NCBI GenBank assembly: GCA_023248735.1
Contig: JAHFDY010000026.1
Coordinates: forward strand, 1 to 35,152
Reading direction: 5' to 3'
DNA length: 35,152 nucleotides
Source: Myxococcales bacterium
Lineage (GTDB): Bacteria > Myxococcota_A > Polyangia > Polyangiales > Polyangiaceae
A program made the position numbers and the translations under genes. Shown here piece by piece: positions 17,668 to 25,105 of this stretch; the stretch's first letter is position 1, and each line of letters opens with the position of its first letter. The notes beneath the pieces are model-generated. The model was not told the DNA's origin, searched no databases, and saw only the letters and a list, made by a program, of their open reading frames with translations.

Positions 17668-17687
17668 CGCGCATCCTTGAATGCGCG
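17668..17687. terminator. Stem-loop between convergent genes
   Basis: CGCGCAT-CCTTGA-ATGCGCG, a perfect 7-bp stem with six-base loop, starting directly after the esterase TAG stop (17665-17667). No T-run follows on either strand, so a factor-independent terminator is possible but not certain. Confidence 0.45.
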
Positions 17688-17712
17688 AAAGCCGCTCGCC
17701 CAAGGAAACGTC

Positions 17713-17946
17713 TCAATCACAGTAAGCCCTGCAGTTCATTCGAAGCGCACGCGGTCGCGCCTCGACATTGTGGATGCTTGCCTCGCGATGGACTTCGCGC
17801 GTGGGCTTGCTCTCAACGGCACGCGGATCGGGCGGTGAAGGGACCGAGAGGTCGGGCGCTGGCGCACTGAAGTCTCGGAGAGTGCCGCTTGTGGCCGCAC
17901 ACCCGGACGACAAAGACACGATCGCAAGCAGCATGGGAAAACGCAT
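17713..17946 (-). CDS. Very small lipoprotein
   Basis: A 77-residue predicted lipoprotein. The start at ATG 17946 gives MRFPMLLAIVSLSSGC with lipobox SSGC; AGGAG at 17954-17958 on the minus strand sits seven bases upstream and fixes it against a 21-codon in-frame extension. The mature part is Pro/Ser-rich (APAPDLSVPSPPDP) and ends in CRAYCD, two Cys close together that could form a disulfide or bind a ligand. I do not recognise a family. It follows the YgiQ gene on the same strand after 123 bp that hold a T6 run on that strand (18051-18056) but no strong hairpin. Confidence 0.65.
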   Translation of the reverse strand: MRFPMLLAIVSLSSGCAATSGTLRDFSAPAPDLSVPSPPDPRAVESKPTREVHREASIHNVEARPRALRMNCRAYCD

Positions 17947-18069
17947 GTTCGGACTCCTGTTGATTGGCTTGCGGAGCCGAGCGCCTGCGGCGACGTGCCG
18001 CGTGCTCACTCACGCATGCTCACCAGTCGAACGAGGTGGTCATCACTTTCAAAAAAGGATCGGACGTCG

Positions 18070-20058
18070 TCACGAATCTTGTCGATTCGGTCGGCCCGGC
18101 TGTGCCTTCGCGGGTCGCGTGGGCGCATACTTGATGCCCTTTGCGCCACGCACGGGCTTCGGCCCCATCGTCGCAAATTGACGATCGGCGTAGTCAGGCG
18201 GGACCAAGCAGTGCTTCGCTTTGCCAATGAGGTCTGTGCGACCAGCCTTGCGAAGAGCTTCGCGCGCGAGCGGCCAGTGCTGCGCATCCCAGTAGAAGAT
18301 GAGCGCCTTCATCATGCGCTTTTCGCGAAGGTCGCGCGCGGCGTACACGGGCTTCATCGATAGGGGATCGATCTGTGTATAATACATGGCTGTCGCGATC
18401 GCCATCGGCGTCGGGATGAAGTCTTGCACCTGCCGCGGCCTCATCCCGTTTTGCTTCAGGTAGAGCGCGAGCTCGATCGTGTCCGTCAACGTTGAGCCAG
18501 GATGGCCCGTAATGAAGTAGGGCACGAGGTATTGGTCTTTGCCCGATTCTTCACTTGCTTGACAAAAGGCCTGCGCAAATCGCTCGTAGCTCTCGATGCC
18601 AGGCTTCTTCATTTTGTCGAGCACCTCAGGATTCGAGTGCTCGGGCGCCACCGAAAGTTGGCCACCGGTGTGATGTCGCGCGAGCTCATTGATGAACTCG
18701 GGGCTCCGCTCCGCAAGATCGTAGCGAATGCCTGAGGCAATGAAGACCCGTTTGACACCTGGCTCTTGACGCACCTTCTTCAGCAGCGAGATGAGCGGCT
18801 TGTGATCCGTGATGAGGTTCTCACACACCGCCGGATGCACGCAGGATAGCCGGCGGCACGCGCCCTCGGTTTTGTCGTCCTTGCAGGTCATTTGATACAT
18901 GTTCGCAGTCGGACCGCCGACGTCGGTGATGACGCCCGAGAAGCCGGCCATGCGCGAGAGTTGTCGCACCTCGCGAAGCACACTGTCTTCGGAGCGGCTC
19001 TGGATGATCCGACCTTCGTGCTCGGTAATGCTGCAGAAGGTGCACCCGCCGAAGCAACCACGCATGGTGACAATGGAGTGCTTCACCGTTTCGAACGCCG
19101 GTATTTTCTTGTCGCCATAGCTCGGGTGCGGCCGTCGCTGAAAAGGGAGATCGTAGAGGCCGTCCATTTCGGATTCACTCAACGGCAGCGCGGGCGCGTT
19201 GAAGTAGACAGCGTCCTGTCCGAACACTTGCAGGAGGGGTCGGCCGTTGTGCGCGTTCGTTTCATACTGAAACATGCGCGACATGCGCGCGAACGCTTCC
19301 TTGTTGGTGCTCACCTCGTCGAACGAAGGTAGTACCAGGACTTTACCATCGGTTACGAACCGGCTTTGTTGCGCGAGCAAGGGCTCCCACGCCCTCGGGT
19401 TCTTTTTCACGTGCGCCGTGCCACGGATGTCGGTGAGCGCGTATATGGCTTCACCTTCCGCGAGACGCTTCGCGATCTCCCACGCGGGCCGTTCACCCAT
19501 GCCGAAGACGAGCAAGTCGGCTTTCGCGTCGAGCAAGATCGATCGACGCACTTCGTCCGACCAATAGTCATAGTGCGCGATGCGGCGCAGCGATGCTTCG
19601 ATGCCACCAAGTACGACGGGCACTCCGGGAAACGCTTGACGACAGAGATTCGCGTACACAATCGTCGCGCGATTCGGGCGCATGCCGATAGCGCCGCCGG
19701 GGGAGTACTGGTCTTCGCTCCGCACCTTCTTCTGCGCGGTCAGCTTGTTCAACATCGAGTCGAGATTGCCCGCCGCGACGCCGACAAAGAGTCGAGGCCG
19801 ACCCATGCACGAAATGTCGTCGACGCTGTCCCATTTTGGCTGCGACGCGATGCCCACGCGAAAGCCCCTGCCCTCGAGAAAGCGTGCAATGAGAACGGGA
19901 CCGAAGGCGGGATGATCGACATAGGCGTCACCGGTCACGATGAGGATGTCGAGCTGGTCCCATCCGCGGGCAACCATCTCGTTGCGCGTGGTCGGGATGA
20001 ACGCCCGCAAGGCGTGGTCCCGATCGCCACGTGGTGTTCGCAGTTTGACAAGGCTCAT
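18070..20058 (-). CDS. ygiQ: YgiQ-family radical SAM protein
   Basis: A 662-residue cytoplasmic protein of the YgiQ (UPF0313) family. The start at ATG 20058 matches the family N-terminus; the frame extends 50 codons further without similarity. DILIVTGDAYVDHPAFG (about 37-53) is the N-terminal B12-binding-like family signature, and SMLNKLTAQKK follows. The radical SAM cluster motif CxxxCxxC is Cys335, Cys339, Cys342 in RGCFGGCTFCSIT. It would bind a 4Fe-4S cluster and S-adenosylmethionine. A SVAPEHSNPEVLDKMKKP stretch and a late FIPTPMAIATAMYYT are also family features. The physiological reaction of YgiQ proteins is not firmly established. Divergent from the second protease. Confidence 0.95.
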   Translation of the reverse strand: MSLVKLRTPRGDRDHALRAFIPTTRNEMVARGWDQLDILIVTGDAYVDHPAFGPVLIARFLEGRGFRVGIASQPKWDSVDDISCMGRPRLFVGVAAGNLDSMLNKLTAQKKVRSEDQYSPGGAIGMRPNRATIVYANLCRQAFPGVPVVLGGIEASLRRIAHYDYWSDEVRRSILLDAKADLLVFGMGERPAWEIAKRLAEGEAIYALTDIRGTAHVKKNPRAWEPLLAQQSRFVTDGKVLVLPSFDEVSTNKEAFARMSRMFQYETNAHNGRPLLQVFGQDAVYFNAPALPLSESEMDGLYDLPFQRRPHPSYGDKKIPAFETVKHSIVTMRGCFGGCTFCSITEHEGRIIQSRSEDSVLREVRQLSRMAGFSGVITDVGGPTANMYQMTCKDDKTEGACRRLSCVHPAVCENLITDHKPLISLLKKVRQEPGVKRVFIASGIRYDLAERSPEFINELARHHTGGQLSVAPEHSNPEVLDKMKKPGIESYERFAQAFCQASEESGKDQYLVPYFITGHPGSTLTDTIELALYLKQNGMRPRQVQDFIPTPMAIATAMYYTQIDPLSMKPVYAARDLREKRMMKALIFYWDAQHWPLAREALRKAGRTDLIGKAKHCLVPPDYADRQFATMGPKPVRGAKGIKYAPTRPAKAQPGRPNRQDS

Positions 20059-20079
20059 TGGTGGTGGACTCTTCTGCCA

Positions 20080-20118
20080 CACTGGCAACGGAGCCGCCAC
20101 AGCGCGGGCTCCACAGTG
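20080..20118. promoter_or_regulatory. Imperfect long inverted repeat in a divergent promoter region
   Basis: CACTG (20080-20084) and GGAGCC (20090-20095) are mirrored by GGCTCC (20107-20112) and CAGTG (20114-20118). The stem is interrupted by a 5-versus-1 base bulge with an 11-base loop. It sits between two divergent genes and could be an operator or a leader hairpin. Confidence 0.25.
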
Positions 20119-20158
20119 GACCTCAAGCATTGCCCGGCCAGACCGTTCGAAACGATCG

Positions 20159-21529
20159 ATGGCGCGCGCTCGCGATCTCCTGTGGCCCCTATTGCTCAGC
20201 GCATGCACGTCGAGAGACGTCGGATCGTTGGTGGAACCGATTCAAGGGGGCACGCTTGATACGGCGCACACGTTCAGCATGGGGCTCATTATTAACAACA
20301 CCACCCTCTGCTCCGGAACGCTCATCGCTCCGAACCTCATCCTCACCGCACGACACTGCATCGCCACCACGCCGGCATCGATCACGTGTGGAACGTCAAC
20401 TTTCGGAACCAACGTCTCCCCGAACGTGGTGATTGCCTCAACATGCGCTGACATCCTCTCGCCTTCGTGCACGACTTGGTACGGCGTAAAGGAAATCACG
20501 ACGCCGACCTCGACCGCATTCTGCGGCCAGGACATTGCGCTGCTGGAACTGTCGTCAACCGTTGCCGCGGTGACACCTGCAACGCCCTCACTTACGCCAA
20601 TGACGGACAGCAAGACAATCTCGCCGGCGTTTACCGCGATCGGCTTTGGCAAGACGACTTTTGCAGCCGCAAGCAACGCGGGCCTTGGGCAGCGCAGAAT
20701 CCTATCGAATGTGGAGCTGCTCTGCGTCTCTGGATACGCAGACCCCTCCTACGATTGCGACGGCATCGTGGGGTGGGCCTATCCACCTGAAGAGTTTTTT
20801 GGTGGTGGGGGCATGTGCCCTGGTGACTCGGGTTCGTCGGCGTTCGAGCAAAAGAGCTTCGGACTTGGACAGCCACTGAGCGTTGGCGTTGCATCCCGCG
20901 CGGGTCGCGATGCCCAAGACAACTGCGTCTACAGCATCTACACGCGTGTCGATTCGCACGCGGCGCTGGTTCGCGCAGCGGCCAAACACGCCGCGACTGC
21001 GGGTGGCTATCCCCCGGCATCTTGGGTTGCCACGCCTATGCCGGACGCGGGGAGCGACGCTGCGGACGCCGCTCAAAGTGAAGTTTCTTTACCATCGCCT
21101 CCCGACGCTCAGACAACTGTGGACGCAGGCAGCCCCGAAGCCACCGCTCCCGACGTTGGTCCTCCTGACGTTGGTCCTCCTGACGTTGGTCCTCCTGACG
21201 TTGGTGCTCCTGACGTTGGTCCTCCTGACGTTGGTCCTCCTGACGTTGGTCCTCCGGATGCGGGAATCGATCCACCTGGGCCCTCGCCGCCTCCCGAGGA
21301 TGCGCCCCCGGCATACGACGCAGGTCTGCCACTCGACGCGGCACCTCCATCGCGCGACGCCATTTCGGAGCCCGAGAAGTCACAGTGGGTGAGCGACGAG
21401 CCCCCGCCCGCCAGAGGGTGCGAAGTGAGGGCGAACACGCCCGCGGGAGGTGGGGTCTGGTACGCAATCGGAGTCTTCCTGATCACGTGCTTGCGCAAAC
21501 GCAAGCCAATAGCTGGTCAATCAAATTGA
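20159..21529 (+). CDS. Trypsin-like (S1) serine protease with Pro-rich repeat and MYXO-CTERM-like anchor
   Basis: A 456-residue exported protease. The ATG at 20159 gives MARARDLLWPLLLSAC, a lipoprotein-type signal with Cys16; the frame extends 73 codons upstream without character. The catalytic triad is His66 (TARHC), Asp125 (GQDIALLEL) and Ser224. The Ser lies in GDSGSS rather than the usual GDSGGP. After about residue 290 comes an Asp/Pro-rich linker with seven tandem DVGPP-type units coded by a 15-bp repeat. The C-terminus has RGCEV, a hydrophobic stretch ending ITCL, and RKRK, resembling MYXO-CTERM. The gene overlaps the convergent M15-type peptidase gene by nine bases. The role is probably surface or extracellular proteolysis. 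Confidence 0.88.
   Translation: MARARDLLWPLLLSACTSRDVGSLVEPIQGGTLDTAHTFSMGLIINNTTLCSGTLIAPNLILTARHCIATTPASITCGTSTFGTNVSPNVVIASTCADILSPSCTTWYGVKEITTPTSTAFCGQDIALLELSSTVAAVTPATPSLTPMTDSKTISPAFTAIGFGKTTFAAASNAGLGQRRILSNVELLCVSGYADPSYDCDGIVGWAYPPEEFFGGGGMCPGDSGSSAFEQKSFGLGQPLSVGVASRAGRDAQDNCVYSIYTRVDSHAALVRAAAKHAATAGGYPPASWVATPMPDAGSDAADAAQSEVSLPSPPDAQTTVDAGSPEATAPDVGPPDVGPPDVGPPDVGAPDVGPPDVGPPDVGPPDAGIDPPGPSPPPEDAPPAYDAGLPLDAAPPSRDAISEPEKSQWVSDEPPPARGCEVRANTPAGGGVWYAIGVFLITCLRKRKPIAGQSN
21152..21256 (+). repeat. Seven tandem 15-bp repeats inside the protease linker
   Basis: The unit GACGTTGGTCCTCCT (DVGPP) occurs seven times in frame. The fourth copy has one C-to-G change (giving DVGAP) and the last ends in G. 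The near-identity of the bases, not just the residues, points to recent duplication by slippage. Confidence 0.95.
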
Positions 21530-22453
21530 CCGCATCGAACGACGACCGGCGAGCAAGAGCCCGACCATCGCAATCAAACCGACGCAACCTGGAGCCTCGG
21601 CTTGTGGCGCGATCGAACATCCCGCGCCGGCTTTGGCGACCTCTGTTTCTTGTCGCGGAGCAACTTGCTTGTCGTCTTCGCTGCCTTCAGGTGCGCCGCC
21701 ATCGACGTTAGGGACAGGAGCTGCGCCAACGCCATTCGTGCAGGTTGCTCCTATCGTGAAGCCGGTCGACGGCGACTTGAGCAAGCGTGTCTCAGTCTGA
21801 GCACCATAGTCGCCGTCCTCGGCGATTTTGTCACTCGGATTGTTACGATTCCAGAGGCGCTGAAACGCCAAGGTTGATCCGCCCGCAATGTTCGTCCCAC
21901 CGGCCTTGTAGTCGAAATGGACAACGTCGCTCGAACCGAGCCATTGGAAACCCTGCGCCTCGAGCAACGGACGCCACGTAGCGTTATCTTGCACATCAAC
22001 CGCTAGACCTTGTTGGTGATTGCCCCCGCCAGGCGCCCCCGCAAGCGTGATGCCGCATTGACCCGCTTTGTACCATTGGTACAGCAGGTACTGCTGTGGC
22101 AGCGTCCGAAGTCCCGAATTTATAGTCAACTTTCCTGACGATGAAGCCGCGTGAAGTGCGTCCGCAGCTGGCTTCTGCAAGAAGGGAAACGCCGCGGCGT
22201 TCAGCGTGATGTGGGGGTCACCGTCGATGCGGCCAAACAAGCCCGGGTGCAGACACTCGAGCTCCTCCACCAATTGAGTCGCAAGGCCCCACACTGCGGT
22301 TGTCGAGCACCCCGAAGACACCTTATCGGCGACGGTCGGCACGGTATCGGCGGCCGTAGACGATGCGACGGATTCATCTCCGCGCGCACCGCACGCCACA
22401 AGGCATGCAACGACGATTGTCGCCGCTGCCTTCGCTTGATAGCTACCCGTCAC
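21521..22453 (-). CDS. M15-type (D,D-carboxypeptidase-like) peptidase with peptidoglycan-binding domain and MYXO-CTERM-like end
   Basis: A 310-residue exported protein. GTG 22453 is preferred to the TTG at 22501 because it gives a compact signal with lipobox VAC (Cys21) and has GAGGT nearby. The zinc ligands of M15 peptidases are visible: His146 and Asp153 in GNHQQGLAVDV and His179 in SDVVHFDY; SGLRT is the family's substrate-site segment. Residues 194-230 (FQRLWNRNNP through DGDYGAQTETRL) match a peptidoglycan-binding repeat. The C-terminus has GAGCS, then a hydrophobic stretch, then RRSMR. Likely role: trimming peptide stems of cell-wall peptidoglycan, its own or that of prey; which one is not shown. 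Confidence 0.87.
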   Translation of the reverse strand: MTGSYQAKAAATIVVACLVACGARGDESVASSTAADTVPTVADKVSSGCSTTAVWGLATQLVEELECLHPGLFGRIDGDPHITLNAAAFPFLQKPAADALHAASSSGKLTINSGLRTLPQQYLLYQWYKAGQCGITLAGAPGGGNHQQGLAVDVQDNATWRPLLEAQGFQWLGSSDVVHFDYKAGGTNIAGGSTLAFQRLWNRNNPSDKIAEDGDYGAQTETRLLKSPSTGFTIGATCTNGVGAAPVPNVDGGAPEGSEDDKQVAPRQETEVAKAGAGCSIAPQAEAPGCVGLIAMVGLLLAGRRSMRSI

Positions 22454-22524
22454 ACCGACCTCATCCGTTGCCTTGGCACCACCATCCGGAATGCCACGCA
22501 AAGTTACCGTTTGCTGCGTCGTTC

Positions 22525-22540
22525 CTTCATCGAGATGAAG
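22525..22540. promoter_or_regulatory. 16-bp perfect dyad upstream of the arginine operon
   Basis: CTTCAT-CGAG-ATGAAG lies in the 229-bp region between the divergent peptidase and argE genes. It differs from the classical ARG box (which has TGAAT/ATTCA), so it is an operator candidate only. The rest of the region shows no clear promoter. Confidence 0.3.
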
Positions 22541-22682
22541 CCGAGACGGACAACTGCGCCCCGCGGACGCCCGATTCGCGCCAGGTCATGCCGTTGCAAC
22601 ATAGAGTGCCGCGACAAAGGGCCGCGCGTGTTCTTATCGATGTGTCCCTAGCCCGGAATCCCGACGTCATGGACAATCCACA

Positions 22683-23768
22683 ATGAACGACAAACTTCTC
22701 GGCACGCTTGCGACCCTCGTCGCGTGCGACTCACGCAACCCGCCTAGACGGTGCGAACACGTTGCAAAAGCGGCCGCGGACATGATGTCCGCACACTTGA
22801 CCGTCAACATTACTGACCTCGGCAACGGAAGCGTCAATGTGCTCGGATCCCGTGGAACACCGCGCGTGCTGCTCACAGCGCACCTCGACACGGTGCCCCT
22901 CGCCGCCGGATGGAGCCGTGATCCTTTCAAGCTCACCATCGAAAACGACCGCGCCTATGGCCTCGGTGCATGCGACATCAAGGGCGGCGCCGCGGCAATG
23001 ATCACCGCGGCGATCGAGCTCGAATTTGATGCACCCGTCGCGCTGCTTTTCACCACGGACGAGGAAGCCGGCGATGCGTCGTGCGTGCGCGCGTTCCTCC
23101 AGGAGAAGCCGTCGATTGAACTCGTCGTCGTCGCGGAGCCAACGCGATGCCAAGCAGTGCACGGGCACCGCGGCATTGGTACAGGTACTTTACAATTTCG
23201 CGGGAGGGGGGCGCACTCGTCTGTTCATGGTGCCTCCGCCCACAGCGCGATCCATCACATGATGCGATGGGGCGAAGCCGCGATCCGCCTCGACCAGGAG
23301 CTCGATCGGAGCCTCACAGGCGGTAACGTGAGCGGCACCCGGTTCAACGTTGGGCGTGTATCTGGCGGTGAAAAGACAAACATGATCGCTGACGATGCGA
23401 GCGCTCGTTTCGGAGTCCGGCCGCCGCCTGGCGTCGACGCGAAGAAGGTGCTCGGCGATTTTGCGGCCCTCACGAAGCATGCCGTTTACACCGAAGACTA
23501 CACAGGTCCCGCGCTTCCTGCCGCGGGCACCGATGGAGAGACCACCGAGCGTGCCAGGAACTTTGCGCGCGCCGCAGGCGCGATCGAAGGGATGACCGTC
23601 GACTTTTGGACCGAAGCGAGTCTCTTCTCTGCCGCAGGTTACGCAACATTTGTACTTGGACCTGGCGATATTCTCCAAGCACACGCGGCCGATGAGTTCG
23701 TTGAACTTACGCAACTCGAGAGCGCGCTTAAGATCTATCGCGCTCTGCTGCGAGGAGGTGGCGGTTGA
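22683..23768 (+). CDS. argE: M20 metallo-deacetylase: N-acetylornithine or N-acetylcitrulline deacetylase
   Basis: A 361-residue cytoplasmic two-metal hydrolase. The metal ligands of the M20 family are visible: His67 and Asp69 (AHLDTVP), Asp98 (GACDIKGG), Glu127/Glu128 (DEEAG), Glu152 (AEPT) and His334 (QAHAADEF). Stretches such as DSRNPPR, RFNVGRVSGG, and FWTEASLFSAAGY look like the Xanthomonas deacetylase that acts on N-acetylcitrulline rather than E. coli ArgE. It removes acetate late in arginine synthesis, but whether the substrate is acetylornithine or acetylcitrulline depends on the carbamoyltransferase, which is not in this window. It is the first gene of the operon; its end overlaps the next start by four bases. 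There is no clear ribosome-binding site at its own ATG. Confidence 0.9.
   Translation: MNDKLLGTLATLVACDSRNPPRRCEHVAKAAADMMSAHLTVNITDLGNGSVNVLGSRGTPRVLLTAHLDTVPLAAGWSRDPFKLTIENDRAYGLGACDIKGGAAAMITAAIELEFDAPVALLFTTDEEAGDASCVRAFLQEKPSIELVVVAEPTRCQAVHGHRGIGTGTLQFRGRGAHSSVHGASAHSAIHHMMRWGEAAIRLDQELDRSLTGGNVSGTRFNVGRVSGGEKTNMIADDASARFGVRPPPGVDAKKVLGDFAALTKHAVYTEDYTGPALPAAGTDGETTERARNFARAAGAIEGMTVDFWTEASLFSAAGYATFVLGPGDILQAHAADEFVELTQLESALKIYRALLRGGGG
23754..23759 (+). promoter_or_regulatory. Strong Shine-Dalgarno for a TTG start
   Basis: GGAGGT at 23754-23759, inside the end of argE and five bases before the TTG at 23765. It supports this rare start codon. Confidence 0.85.
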
Positions 23769-25105
23769 AGTCGACGCAGGACGTAATCGTCAAATTACTT
23801 GCCAATATTGGCAGTCGCAAAGAAGTCGACCAATATCTTCGTCACTACGCAAGCGTCGACGCGCCCAAGTTTGCGGTCGTCAAGGTCAGTGGCAGCGTCA
23901 TCGAATCCTCCCTGGACGACATCGTCTCGTCATTGAGCTTTCTGCAGCGCGTCGGCCTCGTGCCGATCGTCATTCATGGCAGTGGCGCGCAAGTCGACCG
24001 CGCGCTTGCGGAGGCAAAAATCACATCCGATCGCATCGAGGGGCGACGCGTCATGACGGCTGACGTTCTCGCCGTTGCACGCCGCACGCTTCACGAGACC
24101 AATCGTCAACTTGTGGAATCACTCGAAGCTCTCGGTACAAGAACGCGACCCTTCACCTCTGGCGTGTTCGAAGCCAAAGCTCACGACGATCCTCGCCTTG
24201 GCCTCACGGCGACCGTCACACGCATCGTCGATGCGGGCATCGTCGCGTCGTCGCGAGGCGGCGCCCTCGCGGTACTGACACCGATCGGCGAAACTCAGCA
24301 AGGCCAGATCGTGGTCCTCGAAGCCGATCATGCCGCACGCGAGCTCGCGCTCGCACTTCGCCCACACAAGGTGGTCTTCCTTACGACGCACGGAGGACTT
24401 GAGGACGGCAGCGGCGCAATTTTGCCGGCGGTGAACTTATGCGAGGACTGGGACGCTCTTGCAAAGGACGCCTCGTTGCCCGTCGCAACGCGAAGGAAGT
24501 TGCAGGCGATCGCCGAGATGCTCAGCGCGTTGCCGCCGACGTCGTCAGTGTCGATCACATCACCCGATCAGCTTGCAAAGGAACTCTTCACACATCGCGG
24601 CGCGGGAACTCTCGTTCGTCGAGGAGAGCGCGTCCACGTTCACACCACTTTCAAGTCACTCGATGAGGAGCGCCTTCGCGGGCTTCTCGAGGAGTGTTTC
24701 GGCCGCAGACTAAGCCCCGGGTACTTTGAGTCAAAGATGCCCCATCGGGTTTACCTCTCCGAGTCGTACCGCGCGACCGCGATTCTGACGCTCGAAGATT
24801 CAGTTCCGTACCTTGACAAATTTGCGGTGACGCCCGAAGCAAAGGGAGAGGGCATTGGAGGCAGCTTGTGGAATCGCCTTCGAGGTGAGAACTCACAGCT
24901 TTTTTGGCGCTCAAGAGCGGAAAATCCGATCAACGCTTGGTACACGCAAAACGCCGATGGACTCTACAAAGCGGGTCCGTGGTGGGTCTTCTGGTGTGGC
25001 ATCTCGGACTTCGACGCCATACGTCGCTGCGTGGATCGCGCCCTAGCGATGCCACCGTCGCTTAAGGACGCAGGGCTTGGCCCCTTGCTTGAGGAGCGGC
25101 AGTGA
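23765..25105 (+). CDS. argB: Bifunctional acetylglutamate kinase-like / N-acetylglutamate synthase (Xanthomonas-type)
   Basis: A 446-residue fusion. Residues 1-290 are an amino-acid kinase fold and 300-446 an acetyltransferase (NAT) domain; this matches the NAGS/K proteins of Xanthomonas and Maricaulis. The NAT half is well conserved: LDKFAV (350-355), the acetyl-CoA loop GEGIGG (361-366), LFWRSR and WWVFW. In the kinase half several motifs are altered: KVSGS (40-44) where KVGG is usual, HGSGAQ (71-76) where HGxGPQ is usual, and VVLEAD (183-188) where NxNAD is usual. The start is a TTG with a strong Shine-Dalgarno, overlapping argE by four bases. It would make N-acetylglutamate and, if the kinase works, its phosphate. 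The gene is sometimes annotated argA/argB. Confidence 0.9.
   Translation: MKSTQDVIVKLLANIGSRKEVDQYLRHYASVDAPKFAVVKVSGSVIESSLDDIVSSLSFLQRVGLVPIVIHGSGAQVDRALAEAKITSDRIEGRRVMTADVLAVARRTLHETNRQLVESLEALGTRTRPFTSGVFEAKAHDDPRLGLTATVTRIVDAGIVASSRGGALAVLTPIGETQQGQIVVLEADHAARELALALRPHKVVFLTTHGGLEDGSGAILPAVNLCEDWDALAKDASLPVATRRKLQAIAEMLSALPPTSSVSITSPDQLAKELFTHRGAGTLVRRGERVHVHTTFKSLDEERLRGLLEECFGRRLSPGYFESKMPHRVYLSESYRATAILTLEDSVPYLDKFAVTPEAKGEGIGGSLWNRLRGENSQLFWRSRAENPINAWYTQNADGLYKAGPWWVFWCGISDFDAIRRCVDRALAMPPSLKDAGLGPLLEERQ

Noticed and set aside
19366-20259. 297-residue frame opposite ygiQ
   Set aside because: Antisense to a conserved radical SAM gene and without recognisable protein features.
21109-21504. 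Low-complexity Ser/Gly/Pro repeat frame opposite the second protease
   Set aside because: It is only the reverse complement of the 15-bp DVGPP repeat, with no support for expression.
22363-22686. 107-residue frame ending on the argE start
   Set aside because: It begins inside the antisense peptidase gene and reads as random His/Pro/Arg-rich sequence; only its last five codons are mentioned as a possible minicistron.
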